NCBI GenBank assembly: GCA_964557545.1
Contig: CAZLAK010000052.1
Coordinates: 1 to 8,919, forward strand
DNA from: CAZLAK01 sp964557545
GTDB lineage: Bacteria > Bacillota > Desulfotomaculia > Desulfotomaculales > Pelotomaculaceae
DNA: 8,919 nucleotides
Reading direction: 5' to 3'
Shown: piece after piece, positions 1 through 6,398 of the stretch
Layout: each line of letters begins with the position of its first letter
How positions within the stretch are numbered: position 1 is the first letter of the stretch
Notes under the pieces: model-generated
Told to the model about the DNA's origin: nothing
The model's database searches: none
What the model saw: the letters and a program-made list of their open reading frames with translations, nothing else
Translations under genes and position numbers: made by a program

Positions 1-19
1 TCTCTTCCCGGATAATGCC

Positions 20-538
20 TTAAAAACGCTGGCGGCGCAGTTTTTCCAAAAGGGATTTTACTCTTTTCGATACGCGGTTCTCAAGATAGGCATCGGCCGG
101 CTTTGCACCCGCGTAAAATTTTTTACTCTCTTCGTACACCCTATCCACAAGCCTTTTCAGTTCTGCAGGAGTCAGGCGGTAAGCCCCCCGCCCAAATATA
201 AGCCTCTGCTCGGCCCAGTCAGAAGTGGCCACGTAGACGGTGCCGCCGGAGCTGCCCAGCTCTCCCGCCATGCGCTCGATAAAAGAATCCGCCGTCTCAC
301 CTTCCCGCGTGAAGACCACTTCTACGCCGTCCACGCACTCCTGGCGCAAGGCAGCATTTTTAACCCCTTGAGCATCGAAAACCACCCACACCCGGCACCC
401 CGTCAGGTAGGCGTAGTTGGCGAGCAGGGAAACCAGCTTTCCCCTGGCGTGGTCCAGGCCCGTATCTATCAGCTTGGCCAGTTCCGGCCAGGCGTGGATT
501 ACGTTGTAACCGTCAACGAGGAGGAAATCCTGTCCCAC
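20..538 (-). CDS. yacP: YacP/Rae1 NYN-domain ribosome-associated endoribonuclease
   Basis: Predicted 172-aa cytoplasmic PIN-like (NYN) nuclease. In Bacillus subtilis the homologue Rae1 binds the ribosomal A site and cuts certain translated mRNAs; that role is inferred here from family and context. The N-terminus LLVDGYNVIHAWPEL (about residues 6-20) is the family signature. Acidic residues D9, D55 (VVFDAQ), D84 (ETADSF) and D107 (ATSDWAEQ) fit a metal-binding nuclease site. The C-terminus is basic (SKRVKSLLEKLRRQRF), suitable for RNA or ribosome contact. Length matches the ~170-aa family. The start is GTG, preceded by AAAGGAG (549-555) with 10 nt spacing. It overlaps the 3' end of rlmB by 26 nt, so translation is probably coupled. 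It is the last operon gene in the window; no terminator is visible in the 19 nt after the TAA stop. In many Bacillota sigH follows, but it would lie outside. Confidence 0.95.
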   Translation of the reverse strand: MGQDFLLVDGYNVIHAWPELAKLIDTGLDHARGKLVSLLANYAYLTGCRVWVVFDAQGVKNAALRQECVDGVEVVFTREGETADSFIERMAGELGSSGGTVYVATSDWAEQRLIFGRGAYRLTPAELKRLVDRVYEESKKFYAGAKPADAYLENRVSKRVKSLLEKLRRQRF

Positions 539-1292
539 GGGCCGCTATCTCCTTTCGCCGCAGCACCTCGTAGGCCAGGAGGGCGGCGGCAACTGAAGCG
601 TTTAGTGAACTGACCCGGCCCAGCATCGGCACGCGCACCAAAATATCGCACCTTTCCTTTACCAGGCGGCTTATACCTTTGCCTTCGCCGCCGACAACGA
701 TGGCCACCGGCCCGTCCAGCCTGGCCTCCCACAGGGTCTGCCCGGCAGCGGCATCGGCGCCCACTACCCAAAAACCGTCTTTCTTAAGGCGCAGAACAGC
801 CTCTGCTATGTTGGTCACCCTGGCCACCGGCACGTACTCGTGCGCCCCGGCAGAAGAACGGGCTACCGCCGCCGTCAGCTGGGCTGAGCGGCGCTTAGGA
901 ATAACCACCCCGCTGGCCCCGGCAGCATCGGCCACCCGCAAAACCGCGCCCAAATTGTGAGGGTCCTGCACTCCGTCGAGCAAAATGAGAAGCGGCACTC
1001 TGCCTGCCGGAACACGCGTTATATCTTCCAGTTCTGCGTAATCTTTGACAGCCGCTTTGGCTACTACTCCTTGGTGGTTTGTGCCGCGGGCCAGCCTGTC
1101 CAGCTGCCGCCGGTCCGCCTTTTGCACGGGAATGCCCTTTTGGCGGGCCAAAGCGACTATTTCTGACACCGCACTGCCGCCCGCCCCGGCGGCCACTAGA
1201 ATTTTGTTTACCGGCCGGCCGGACAGCAGCGCCTCTTTAACCGGGTTCCTGCCGGCAATAATTTCGCTTTTAATGCCGTTAATTTCGCTCAG
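513..1292 (-). CDS. rlmB: 23S rRNA (guanosine-2'-O-)-methyltransferase RlmB, SpoU family; non-canonical start
   Basis: SAM-dependent SPOUT-class enzyme expected to methylate the 2'-O of the P-loop guanosine of 23S rRNA (G2251 in E. coli). The trefoil-knot motifs are present: LLDGVQDPHNLGAVLRVADA (motif 1, with the conserved Asn), VVGGEGKGISRLVKERCD (motif 2), and VPMLGRVSSLNASVAAALL (motif 3). Reading the minus strand by hand upstream of the GTG at 1196 extends the frame with SEIIAGRNPVKEALLSGRPV, the usual RlmB N-terminal substrate-binding domain. The real protein therefore starts before 1196. The only in-frame codons before the TAA at 1316-1314 are non-standard starts. I chose CTG at 1292 (259 aa) because AGGG at 1303-1306 lies 10 nt upstream, like the spacing used by its neighbours. 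ATT at 1283 or 1274 (253 aa) are alternatives. The family is about 245-250 aa. The gene's identity is secure; its start is not. Confidence 0.93.
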   Translation of the reverse strand: MSEINGIKSEIIAGRNPVKEALLSGRPVNKILVAAGAGGSAVSEIVALARQKGIPVQKADRRQLDRLARGTNHQGVVAKAAVKDYAELEDITRVPAGRVPLLILLDGVQDPHNLGAVLRVADAAGASGVVIPKRRSAQLTAAVARSSAGAHEYVPVARVTNIAEAVLRLKKDGFWVVGADAAAGQTLWEARLDGPVAIVVGGEGKGISRLVKERCDILVRVPMLGRVSSLNASVAAALLAYEVLRRKEIAARGTGFPPR

Positions 1293-1301
1293 AGTCTTTT
1301 T

Positions 1302-1306
1302 ACCCT
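1302..1306 (-). promoter_or_regulatory. Candidate Shine-Dalgarno site for rlmB
   Basis: Minus strand reads AGGGT, followed by a 10-nt spacer to CTG at 1292. A second AAGG lies just upstream (1308-1311). No ATG, GTG or TTG stands at a usable distance in the rlmB frame. The site is the main argument for CTG rather than the ATT codons, which sit 19 and 28 nt away. It is a weak, partial match to the anti-SD. Confidence 0.4.
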
Positions 1307-1341
1307 GCCTTTTTTATAAATTTTTATAAAAATTCAATTTT

Positions 1342-2079
1342 TTACAAGCTTAAGAAGAAATCTCTTACGCGCTCACTTTCACCGCAGCTCCAGCGGCCCT
1401 CAGGACATGGGCCGCGCAGGCAGGCCGGGCCGGCACGGGCAAAAATGGAAGGAGCCACTTTCTTGACCTGCCGGAGCATTTCTGTGGCCAAAGCGCGGAT
1501 CTCCCACTGGGCACGCCGGCAGCAGCGCAAGCTAAAAAAGTGCAGGAGTTCTCTTGCGTTCATGGTGACCAGGAACTTGGTTTCCGCGGCATTGGGCAGG
1601 ACAAAACGGGCATCCTCGTAAGCATCGCGGCCCCCGCCCAGCACCTCTACCCACCGGTCGTACCACTGCTGGATTTTTTTCATCTGGGCGGCATACTCCT
1701 CGACAAAAGGAGTTCCCAGCGCGGCTATGCGGGGCGGCACGACGTAGCCGAAAACACCGTCCTCCTGGGATGCACTCTCCTCGGAGACGTACCGCTGCGA
1801 CTTGACCGAAAAGCTGGCGATGCGGTGGCGGGTGATCTGGGCCAGTAGCGAGCGCGACACTCCCTCCACCCCAAAAGTAAAGGAGGCGTGTTCTACAGGT
1901 GAATGGTGGCCCGATGCCAGCAGCATGTCGATAAAGCGGCCCTGCTCCTCACGCGCCAGTTTTTCGCTGAGTTCGTCAATACCGGCCGCCGAATAACAAA
2001 GGCGCGCCCCCATGGCCACGATTTCCTCCGGGCCCGGCGTGTGCTTTAGAAGAGTCACTTTCATTTTTACAGCGCCCAC
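1342..2079 (-). CDS. thyX: Flavin-dependent thymidylate synthase ThyX
   Basis: A 245-aa protein that makes dTMP from dUMP using FAD, NADPH and methylene-tetrahydrofolate. It replaces ThyA and needs no dihydrofolate reductase for turnover. The diagnostic ThyX motif RHR-X7-S is intact (R84-H85-R86 to S94, RHRIASFSVKSQRY). The LPNAAETKFLVTMNARELLHF segment (about 161-181) carries the family's nucleotide-binding Arg (R176). The start is GTG at 2079 with AGAGG (2089-2093) 9 nt upstream. The ATG at 2064 (MKVTLL) lacks a good site and is less likely. The C-terminal tail has three cysteines (C220, C225, C232) in a GPAC-X4-C-X6-CG pattern, beyond the flavin fold. It lies 28 nt after mrnC and 25 nt or more before rlmB. 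The organism may lack thyA, but the window cannot show this. Confidence 0.96.
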   Translation of the reverse strand: MGAVKMKVTLLKHTPGPEEIVAMGARLCYSAAGIDELSEKLAREEQGRFIDMLLASGHHSPVEHASFTFGVEGVSRSLLAQITRHRIASFSVKSQRYVSEESASQEDGVFGYVVPPRIAALGTPFVEEYAAQMKKIQQWYDRWVEVLGGGRDAYEDARFVLPNAAETKFLVTMNARELLHFFSLRCCRRAQWEIRALATEMLRQVKKVAPSIFARAGPACLRGPCPEGRWSCGESERVRDFFLSL

Positions 2080-2107
2080 TGCGACCTACCTCTAAAATAA
2101 AACTAAA

Positions 2108-2548
2108 CTAAATAGATGACAGAAACGGCCTTTCCTCACCCGCCAGTACCGCCCCTAAAATTTCTTCCAAGCGGGTGCGGTCGCCTTTTAAGTACAGGTA
2201 GCCGACCAGGCACTCCAAAGCCGTGCTGTAACGGTAATCCGCCTGACCCGTGCCGCGCGGCGGGGCGTGCACCGGGCGGGCGTTGCGCCCGCGGCGCACG
2301 ACGGCCTCTTCTTCGGCGGTAAGGCGGCCGGAAAGCTGGCGCAAGGCCCGGGCCTGCGCGGCAGCACTTACGCGTTTTACCGCCTCGCCGTGCAGTTCAC
2401 CCACCCGGCTGCAACCCGCCCCCACCAGGGAGCAGCGCACGGCCAGCTCAAAGACGGCGTCCCCCACATAGGCCAGTACGGGTACGGGGAGGTGTTCCGG
2501 GCTGAACCCCTGCCGGTTTGCCAAAAGAAAAGGTGATAATGCCAGCAT
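2108..2548 (-). CDS. mrnC: Mini-ribonuclease III (Mini-III), 23S rRNA maturation
   Basis: A 146-aa RNase III catalytic domain without a dsRNA-binding domain, as in Mini-III (MrnC). In B. subtilis the enzyme cuts the double-stranded stem that forms the ends of 23S pre-rRNA. Catalytic-domain motifs are LAYVGDAVFELAVR (about 25-38, with D30) and YRYSTALECLVGYLYL (about 105-120, with E112). The family-typical RRGRNAR stretch lies near residues 85-91. Length is normal. The ATG start follows the cysS stop by 3 nt, and its AGGGG ribosome site lies inside the cysS 3' end with 6 nt spacing, so the two genes are probably translationally coupled. Its place between cysS and the rRNA methylase gene rlmB is the usual Bacillota arrangement. 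Confidence 0.95.
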   Translation of the reverse strand: MLALSPFLLANRQGFSPEHLPVPVLAYVGDAVFELAVRCSLVGAGCSRVGELHGEAVKRVSAAAQARALRQLSGRLTAEEEAVVRRGRNARPVHAPPRGTGQADYRYSTALECLVGYLYLKGDRTRLEEILGAVLAGEERPFLSSI

Positions 2549-2551
2549 TTT

Positions 2552-4009
2552 CTACCCCTGCTTTTTCCAGCGCACCCCAGAAGGAGTGTCTTCTAATATG
2601 ATACCGAGTTCTTTTAAGCCGTCGCGGATGCGGTCGGCCATTGCCCAGTCCTTTTTGCGGCGCGCCTCGGCGCGCACTTCAATGAGGAGTTTTAAAAGAC
2701 CTTCTTGAAGCCCCGATTCCACCGCTATGCCGGCACCTGTGAGGATACGCCCGCCTTCGCCCGTCTTAAAGATGCCCAGCACGCTGTTGAAGAATAAAAA
2801 CAGCTCTCTGGCCCCTTCCAGGGCCTTTTGGTCCGGCGGCGCTACCGTCGGGCCCAGCCGGCCGACGGCAGTATTTACTTCCCGGGCGAGTTCAAAGAGC
2901 ACGCCCGTGGCCAGGGCCGTATTGAAGTCGTCGTCCATGGCCGCTTCAAAAGAACTCTTTAAATCCTCCAGGGCGCCGTCCAGCCCCGAAGCCACACAGG
3001 GAGCACCGGCCTCCACCTTTTTCTCCAGGGCTTCCTCTAAGAGGCGGATACTGGTGCGTATGCGCTCAAGGCCCCGTCCGGCCGCGGCCAGCTTTTCGGC
3101 ATCAAAGTCCAAGGGGCTCCGGTAGTGGGTGGAGAGGAGGAAAAAGCGCACGAGTTCCGGCGGAAACTTGCCCAATATATCGCGCACCAAAAAGAAGTTG
3201 CCCAGCGACTTAGACATTTTTTCCTCGTTGACGGTGATAAAGCCGTTGTGCATCCAATAACGGACAAAAGGTGCACCGTAGGCCGCCTCGCTCTGGGCGA
3301 TTTCGTTCTCGTGGTGGGGGAAGATGAGGTCGGCGCCGCCCCCGTGTATGTCAAAGCCCATGCCCAGGTACTTTATAGACATAGCCGAGCACTCTATGTG
3401 CCAGCCCGGCCGGCCCCTGCCAAAGGGACTGTCCCAGGCGGGCTCACCGGGCTTGGCCGCCTTCCATAAGACAAAATCGAGGGGGTCCTTTTTGCGGGCG
3501 TCCACCTCCACCCGCGCCCCGGCCAGCATGTCTTCTGTCGAGCGGCCGGACAGCCGGCCGTAAGCCGGGAACTTTTTCACTTCAAAGTAGACGCTGCCTT
3601 CTGACACATAGGCTGCCCCTTTTTCCAGCAGTCTTTCCACTAATGAAATAATCTCGGGTATGTGCTGGGTGACCCGGGGGTGAACGTCGGCCCGCATAAC
3701 ATTTAAGGCGCCGGCATCGGCAAAGTATTCGTTGATGTACTTTTCGGCCAGCAAAAGCGGGTCTTCCCCTTCCTCCCGGGCACGGTTTATTATTTTGTCG
3801 TCCACGTCGGTGAAATTCTGCACATAAGTCACCCTGTAGCCTTTAGCGAGAAAGTAGCGCCGCACGGTATCGAAAAACACCAGGGGACGGGCATTGCCCA
3901 GGTGAATGTAATTATACGTCGTAGGTCCGCAGACATAGATACTCACCTCGCCGGGCTGGCGCGGCACAAACTTTTCTTTGCGGGCCGATAAGGTGTTATA
4001 TATTTCCAT
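2552..4009 (-). CDS. cysS: Cysteinyl-tRNA synthetase
   Basis: A 485-aa class I aminoacyl-tRNA synthetase that charges tRNA-Cys. The HIGH-type motif is HLGN (H36-N39) within YIHLGNARP, and the KMSKS loop is exact (264-268). The zinc ligands that select cysteine thiol are visible: C27 (YVCGPT), C207 (WHIECSAMS), and H232 and E236 (FPHHENEIAQSE). A DALR-type helical region follows (about 345-410) and then a short C-terminal anticodon-side domain (VRAEARRKKDWAMADRIRD). Length is normal for bacterial CysRS. The ATG is preceded by AAGGAGG (4021-4027) with 11 nt spacing. It follows cysE by 69 nt, the largest gap in the operon. It sits directly after the cysteine biosynthesis gene, linking amino-acid supply with its charging. 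No T-box is seen in the gap. Confidence 0.98.
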   Translation of the reverse strand: MEIYNTLSARKEKFVPRQPGEVSIYVCGPTTYNYIHLGNARPLVFFDTVRRYFLAKGYRVTYVQNFTDVDDKIINRAREEGEDPLLLAEKYINEYFADAGALNVMRADVHPRVTQHIPEIISLVERLLEKGAAYVSEGSVYFEVKKFPAYGRLSGRSTEDMLAGARVEVDARKKDPLDFVLWKAAKPGEPAWDSPFGRGRPGWHIECSAMSIKYLGMGFDIHGGGADLIFPHHENEIAQSEAAYGAPFVRYWMHNGFITVNEEKMSKSLGNFFLVRDILGKFPPELVRFFLLSTHYRSPLDFDAEKLAAAGRGLERIRTSIRLLEEALEKKVEAGAPCVASGLDGALEDLKSSFEAAMDDDFNTALATGVLFELAREVNTAVGRLGPTVAPPDQKALEGARELFLFFNSVLGIFKTGEGGRILTGAGIAVESGLQEGLLKLLIEVRAEARRKKDWAMADRIRDGLKELGIILEDTPSGVRWKKQG

Positions 4010-4078
4010 TAAGAGACAGTCCTCCTTAAAGTGAAGGTTCGCCGGCTCGTGACCGCGGGCGTCCTGCCGGCTCCTTTT

Positions 4079-4765
4079 TTACGCGGTGGCCGACCGTCCG
4101 CCGGCACAAGTCCTTTCTTCCAGCTCGCGCACTTTTTTCTCTAAGGCTTCCACTTTTTGCTTTAAGCAATTTAAAGCTTCTGCTACCGGGTCCGGAAGGA
4201 GGTCGTGGCGCAGGTCGATCTCCGGTGCCGCCGGCTCTTCTACCTTGCGGCCGTCACGCGCTACTACCCGCCCGGGAACGCCGACTACCGTGCTGTTAGG
4301 AGGCACCGGCTTTAAGACCACCGAACCGGCACCGATTTTGGAATTGTCGCCCACAGTAAAGGAGCCTAAAATTTTGGCCCCGGCGCTTATTACTACATTG
4401 TTGCCGATAGTGGGGTGCCTTTTGCCTTTCTCCTTGCCGGTACCCCCGAGGGTAACTCCCTGGTAGATAGTCACGTTGTCGCCGATTTCCGCCGTCTCAC
4501 CGATAACCACGCCGGAACCGTGGTCAATAAAGAGGCCCTCGCCGATTTTGGCCCCCGGGTGGATTTCTATGCCGGTTAAAAACCGGGAAATGTGGGAGAT
4601 GAGTCTTGCCAGCAGGTACCAGCGGCGGCGGTAAAAGGCGTGGGCCAGCCGGTGCATGAGAACGGCGTGAAAGCCCGGGTAGCACAGGAGCACTTCTAAC
4701 ACGGACTTAGCGGCCGGGTCGCGCTCCATGACTGCCCTTATATCCCTGCGCAAGCGTTCAAACAT
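4079..4765 (-). CDS. cysE: Serine O-acetyltransferase CysE
   Basis: A 228-aa hexapeptide-repeat acyltransferase that makes O-acetyl-L-serine from serine and acetyl-CoA, the first step of cysteine synthesis. An N-terminal helical domain (about 1-62) is followed by a left-handed beta-helix (about 66-165). Catalytic histidines match family positions: H82 in IDHGSGVVIGETA and H117 in GKRHPTIGNN. The C-terminus VVGVPGRVVARDG closes the helix. It is followed by a linker and a short heptad-like coiled coil (about 196-217, LKQKVEALEKKVRELEE), common in Clostridia and Bacillus CysE. The tail ends without the terminal Ile that E. coli CysE uses to bind the synthase CysK. The ATG has GTGAGG 5 nt upstream, and this site contains the gltX stop codon, so coupling to gltX is likely. 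Confidence 0.97.
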   Translation of the reverse strand: MFERLRRDIRAVMERDPAAKSVLEVLLCYPGFHAVLMHRLAHAFYRRRWYLLARLISHISRFLTGIEIHPGAKIGEGLFIDHGSGVVIGETAEIGDNVTIYQGVTLGGTGKEKGKRHPTIGNNVVISAGAKILGSFTVGDNSKIGAGSVVLKPVPPNSTVVGVPGRVVARDGRKVEEPAAPEIDLRHDLLPDPVAEALNCLKQKVEALEKKVRELEERTCAGGRSATA

Positions 4766-4772
4766 ATTTGCC

Positions 4773-6239
4773 TCACCCTTTCGTGTACGCGCGCGCTCTT
4801 TTAAGCCTGCGCAACACGCTTTCTTTGCCGATTACAGCCATTACTTTGGGCAGGTCCGGTCCCTGCGTGCTGCCGGTCAGGGCCGCCCTCACCGGCACAA
4901 AGACGTCTTTTCCTTTAAGACCGGCCTTTTTGCCCGCCGCTTTTAACAAGGCGGGGGCGGTTGCGGCTGTCAGGCGCTCAGCGCGCCCGGCTTCCTCCGC
5001 CAGGGCCTCCAAGAGACCGGCCACCCCATCCCGGCTTAAGACTTCTTTAGCCTCTTCGCTGTAAGTGTATTCTTCATCCAAATATTTTCCCGCATGTTCC
5101 GGTATTTCCTCTAAACAGCTCACGTAATCGCGGGCCAGCTCCACCACCGCCGCCACCCACTCCTGCTCCTGAGCCGAAGGAGGATCGCTTACGTAACCGG
5201 CCTTTTGCAAAAAAGGCACGGCCAGCGCTGCCAGGCGCTCGGTCGAGGAAACCCTGATGTAGCAGCCGTTTAACCAGTTGAGCTTGTCCGGGTCAAAGAC
5301 GGCCGGGCTCTTGCTCACTCTTTCCAAGGAAAACACCCTTTTTAGCTCTTCTACAGAAATAACTTCCTCCTCCCCGCCGGGCGACCAGCCCAAAAGGGCC
5401 AGGAAGTTCACCAGCGCTTCCGGCAGGTAGCCCCTTTCCCGGTACTGGATGACGGCGGTGGCGCCGTGCCGCTTGCTCATTTTGCTGCGGTCTTTGCCCA
5501 GGATGAGGGAGACGTGGGCAAAGGCGGGCAGCTCCCAGCCAAAAGCCTCGTAAAGGAGGATCTGGCGGGGCGTGTTGGGAAGGTGCTCTTCCGCCCTTAT
5601 GACGTGGCTGATCTTCATCTCGTGGTCGTCCACGACGACGGCAAAGTTGTAAGTCGGAATGCCGTCCGATTTTAAAATTATAAAGTCGCCGATGCCGGAA
5701 CACTCAAAGTAAACGTCGCCGCGCACCAGATCGCGCACGCAAACCGTTTTTTCCTCCGGCACCGTAAAGCGCAAGGCCGGCTTTCGTCCTTGCGCCTCCA
5801 GCCGGGCGCGCTCGGCAGAAGACAGGTGCCGGCAGCGGCCATTATACCTTACCTGTTCGCCGCTTTTAAGGAGTTCTTCCCGCTGGGCAGCCAGTTCTTC
5901 CTCGGTGCAGTAGCACGGGTAGGCACACCCCTTTTCTGCCAGGATGGCGGCGTAGCGGCGGTAAATCTCCAGCCGGTCCGTCTGCCGGTAAGGCCCGTAC
6001 GGCCCCCCCACGTCAACTCCCTCATCCCAGTCTAGGCCCAGCCAGCGCAGGGCCTCCAATATATTTTCTTCAGATTCCGGCGAGGAACGCTCAAGGTCGG
6101 TGTCCTCAATGCGCACAATAAAAGTACCGCCGTAGCGGCGGGCAAAGAGCCAGTTAAAAAGCGCCGACCTCGCCCCGCCGATGTGCAAGGGGCCGGTCGG
6201 GCTGGGTGCAAACCTCACCCTCACAGAACTCAAAACCAT
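4773..6239 (-). CDS. gltX: Glutamyl-tRNA synthetase
   Basis: A class I synthetase of up to 488 aa that charges tRNA-Glu, and tRNA-Gln too if the enzyme is the non-discriminating type; this cannot be told here. RFAPSPTGPLHIGG (about 9-22) holds the HIGH motif, and KMSKRHG (253-259) holds the KMSKS loop. A zinc-site pattern typical of bacterial GluRS is present (CYC at 109-111 and CRH at 136-138). The GluRS-specific SDGIPTYNFAVVVDDH stretch lies near 191-206. A helical anticodon-binding domain fills the C-terminal third. It is the first gene of the operon, read from the promoter at 6331-6359. The start is ambiguous: ATG at 6239 lies only 2 nt after GGGAGG, whereas TTG at 6233 has 8 nt spacing and gives the typical N-terminus MSSVRVRFAPSP. 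Confidence 0.98.
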   Translation of the reverse strand: MVLSSVRVRFAPSPTGPLHIGGARSALFNWLFARRYGGTFIVRIEDTDLERSSPESEENILEALRWLGLDWDEGVDVGGPYGPYRQTDRLEIYRRYAAILAEKGCAYPCYCTEEELAAQREELLKSGEQVRYNGRCRHLSSAERARLEAQGRKPALRFTVPEEKTVCVRDLVRGDVYFECSGIGDFIILKSDGIPTYNFAVVVDDHEMKISHVIRAEEHLPNTPRQILLYEAFGWELPAFAHVSLILGKDRSKMSKRHGATAVIQYRERGYLPEALVNFLALLGWSPGGEEEVISVEELKRVFSLERVSKSPAVFDPDKLNWLNGCYIRVSSTERLAALAVPFLQKAGYVSDPPSAQEQEWVAAVVELARDYVSCLEEIPEHAGKYLDEEYTYSEEAKEVLSRDGVAGLLEALAEEAGRAERLTAATAPALLKAAGKKAGLKGKDVFVPVRAALTGSTQGPDLPKVMAVIGKESVLRRLKRARAYTKG

Positions 6240-6241
6240 AA

Positions 6242-6247
6242 CCTCCC
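6242..6247 (-). promoter_or_regulatory. Ribosome binding site of gltX
   Basis: Minus strand GGGAGG, a strong anti-SD match. Spacing is 2 nt to ATG (6239) but 8 nt to TTG (6233), which favours the TTG as the true initiator. A symmetric AAAAAAG-AG-CTTTTTT stretch (6248-6263) abuts it on the 5' side and could form a weak A-U hairpin. Confidence 0.75.
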
Positions 6248-6330
6248 AAAAAAGCTCTTTTTTATCTGCATTACAGGCGCTTTTATCTCTACGGAGAATT
6301 TACCTGGTTTTTTTACGCGTTAATATTTTG

Positions 6331-6359
6331 ATTATAGCACCGGCCCGCCGGCACGGCAA
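6331..6359 (-). promoter_or_regulatory. Sigma-A-type promoter of the gltX operon
   Basis: On the minus strand, TTGCCG (6354-6359, 4 of 6 to TTGACA) is followed by a 17-nt spacer and TATAAT (6331-6336, perfect consensus). TG one base before it gives an extended -10 (TGCTATAAT). TTAATTAA (6361-6368) directly upstream of the -35 resembles an UP element. The expected start of transcription is near 6324, giving a leader of about 85 nt to gltX. The promoter lies between the tetR terminator and gltX, where one would be needed. The spacer holds the palindrome CCGGCGGGCCGG. Confidence 0.85.
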
Positions 6360-6375
6360 CTTAATTAATCGGGTT

Positions 6376-6398
6376 AAAAAGGGCGGCTAACGCCGCCC
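6376..6398 (-). terminator. Rho-independent terminator of the RND-tetR unit
   Basis: Minus strand GGGCGGC - GTTA - GCCGCCC, a 7-bp all-GC stem with a 4-nt loop, followed at once by TTTTT. The stem begins inside the last codons of tetR, and the TAG stop (6387-6389) lies at the loop and 3' arm. It separates the efflux unit from the gltX operon. Confidence 0.88.

Noticed and set aside
368..613. Plus-strand open frames across the window (for example 368-613, 3125-3469, 5466-5675, 7859-8143)
   Set aside because: They lie opposite strongly conserved minus-strand genes, have no recognisable domains, and are expected in GC-rich coding DNA.
1313..1337. Possible promoter before rlmB (TTGAAT with TATAAA)
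   Set aside because: Spacing between the two is about 13 nt, too short for a sigma-A promoter. AT-rich runs easily produce such hexamers.
2080..2107. AAACTAAACTAAA repeat in the mrnC-thyX gap
   Set aside because: Too short, with no symmetry; simple AT-rich spacer before the thyX ribosome site.
4041..4073. Repeated GCCGGCTC in the cysE-cysS gap, a possible hairpin or terminator
   Set aside because: The stem would be only 6 bp of a self-palindromic word with a ~19-nt loop and no T-run after it on the minus strand. Likely chance in GC-rich DNA.
5293..5703. Secondary minus-strand frames inside gltX (5293-5703), rlmB (499-771), cysS (3037-3354) and the RND gene (8268-8651)
   Set aside because: Out-of-frame readings of real genes, with low-complexity Arg/Pro/Gly-rich products.
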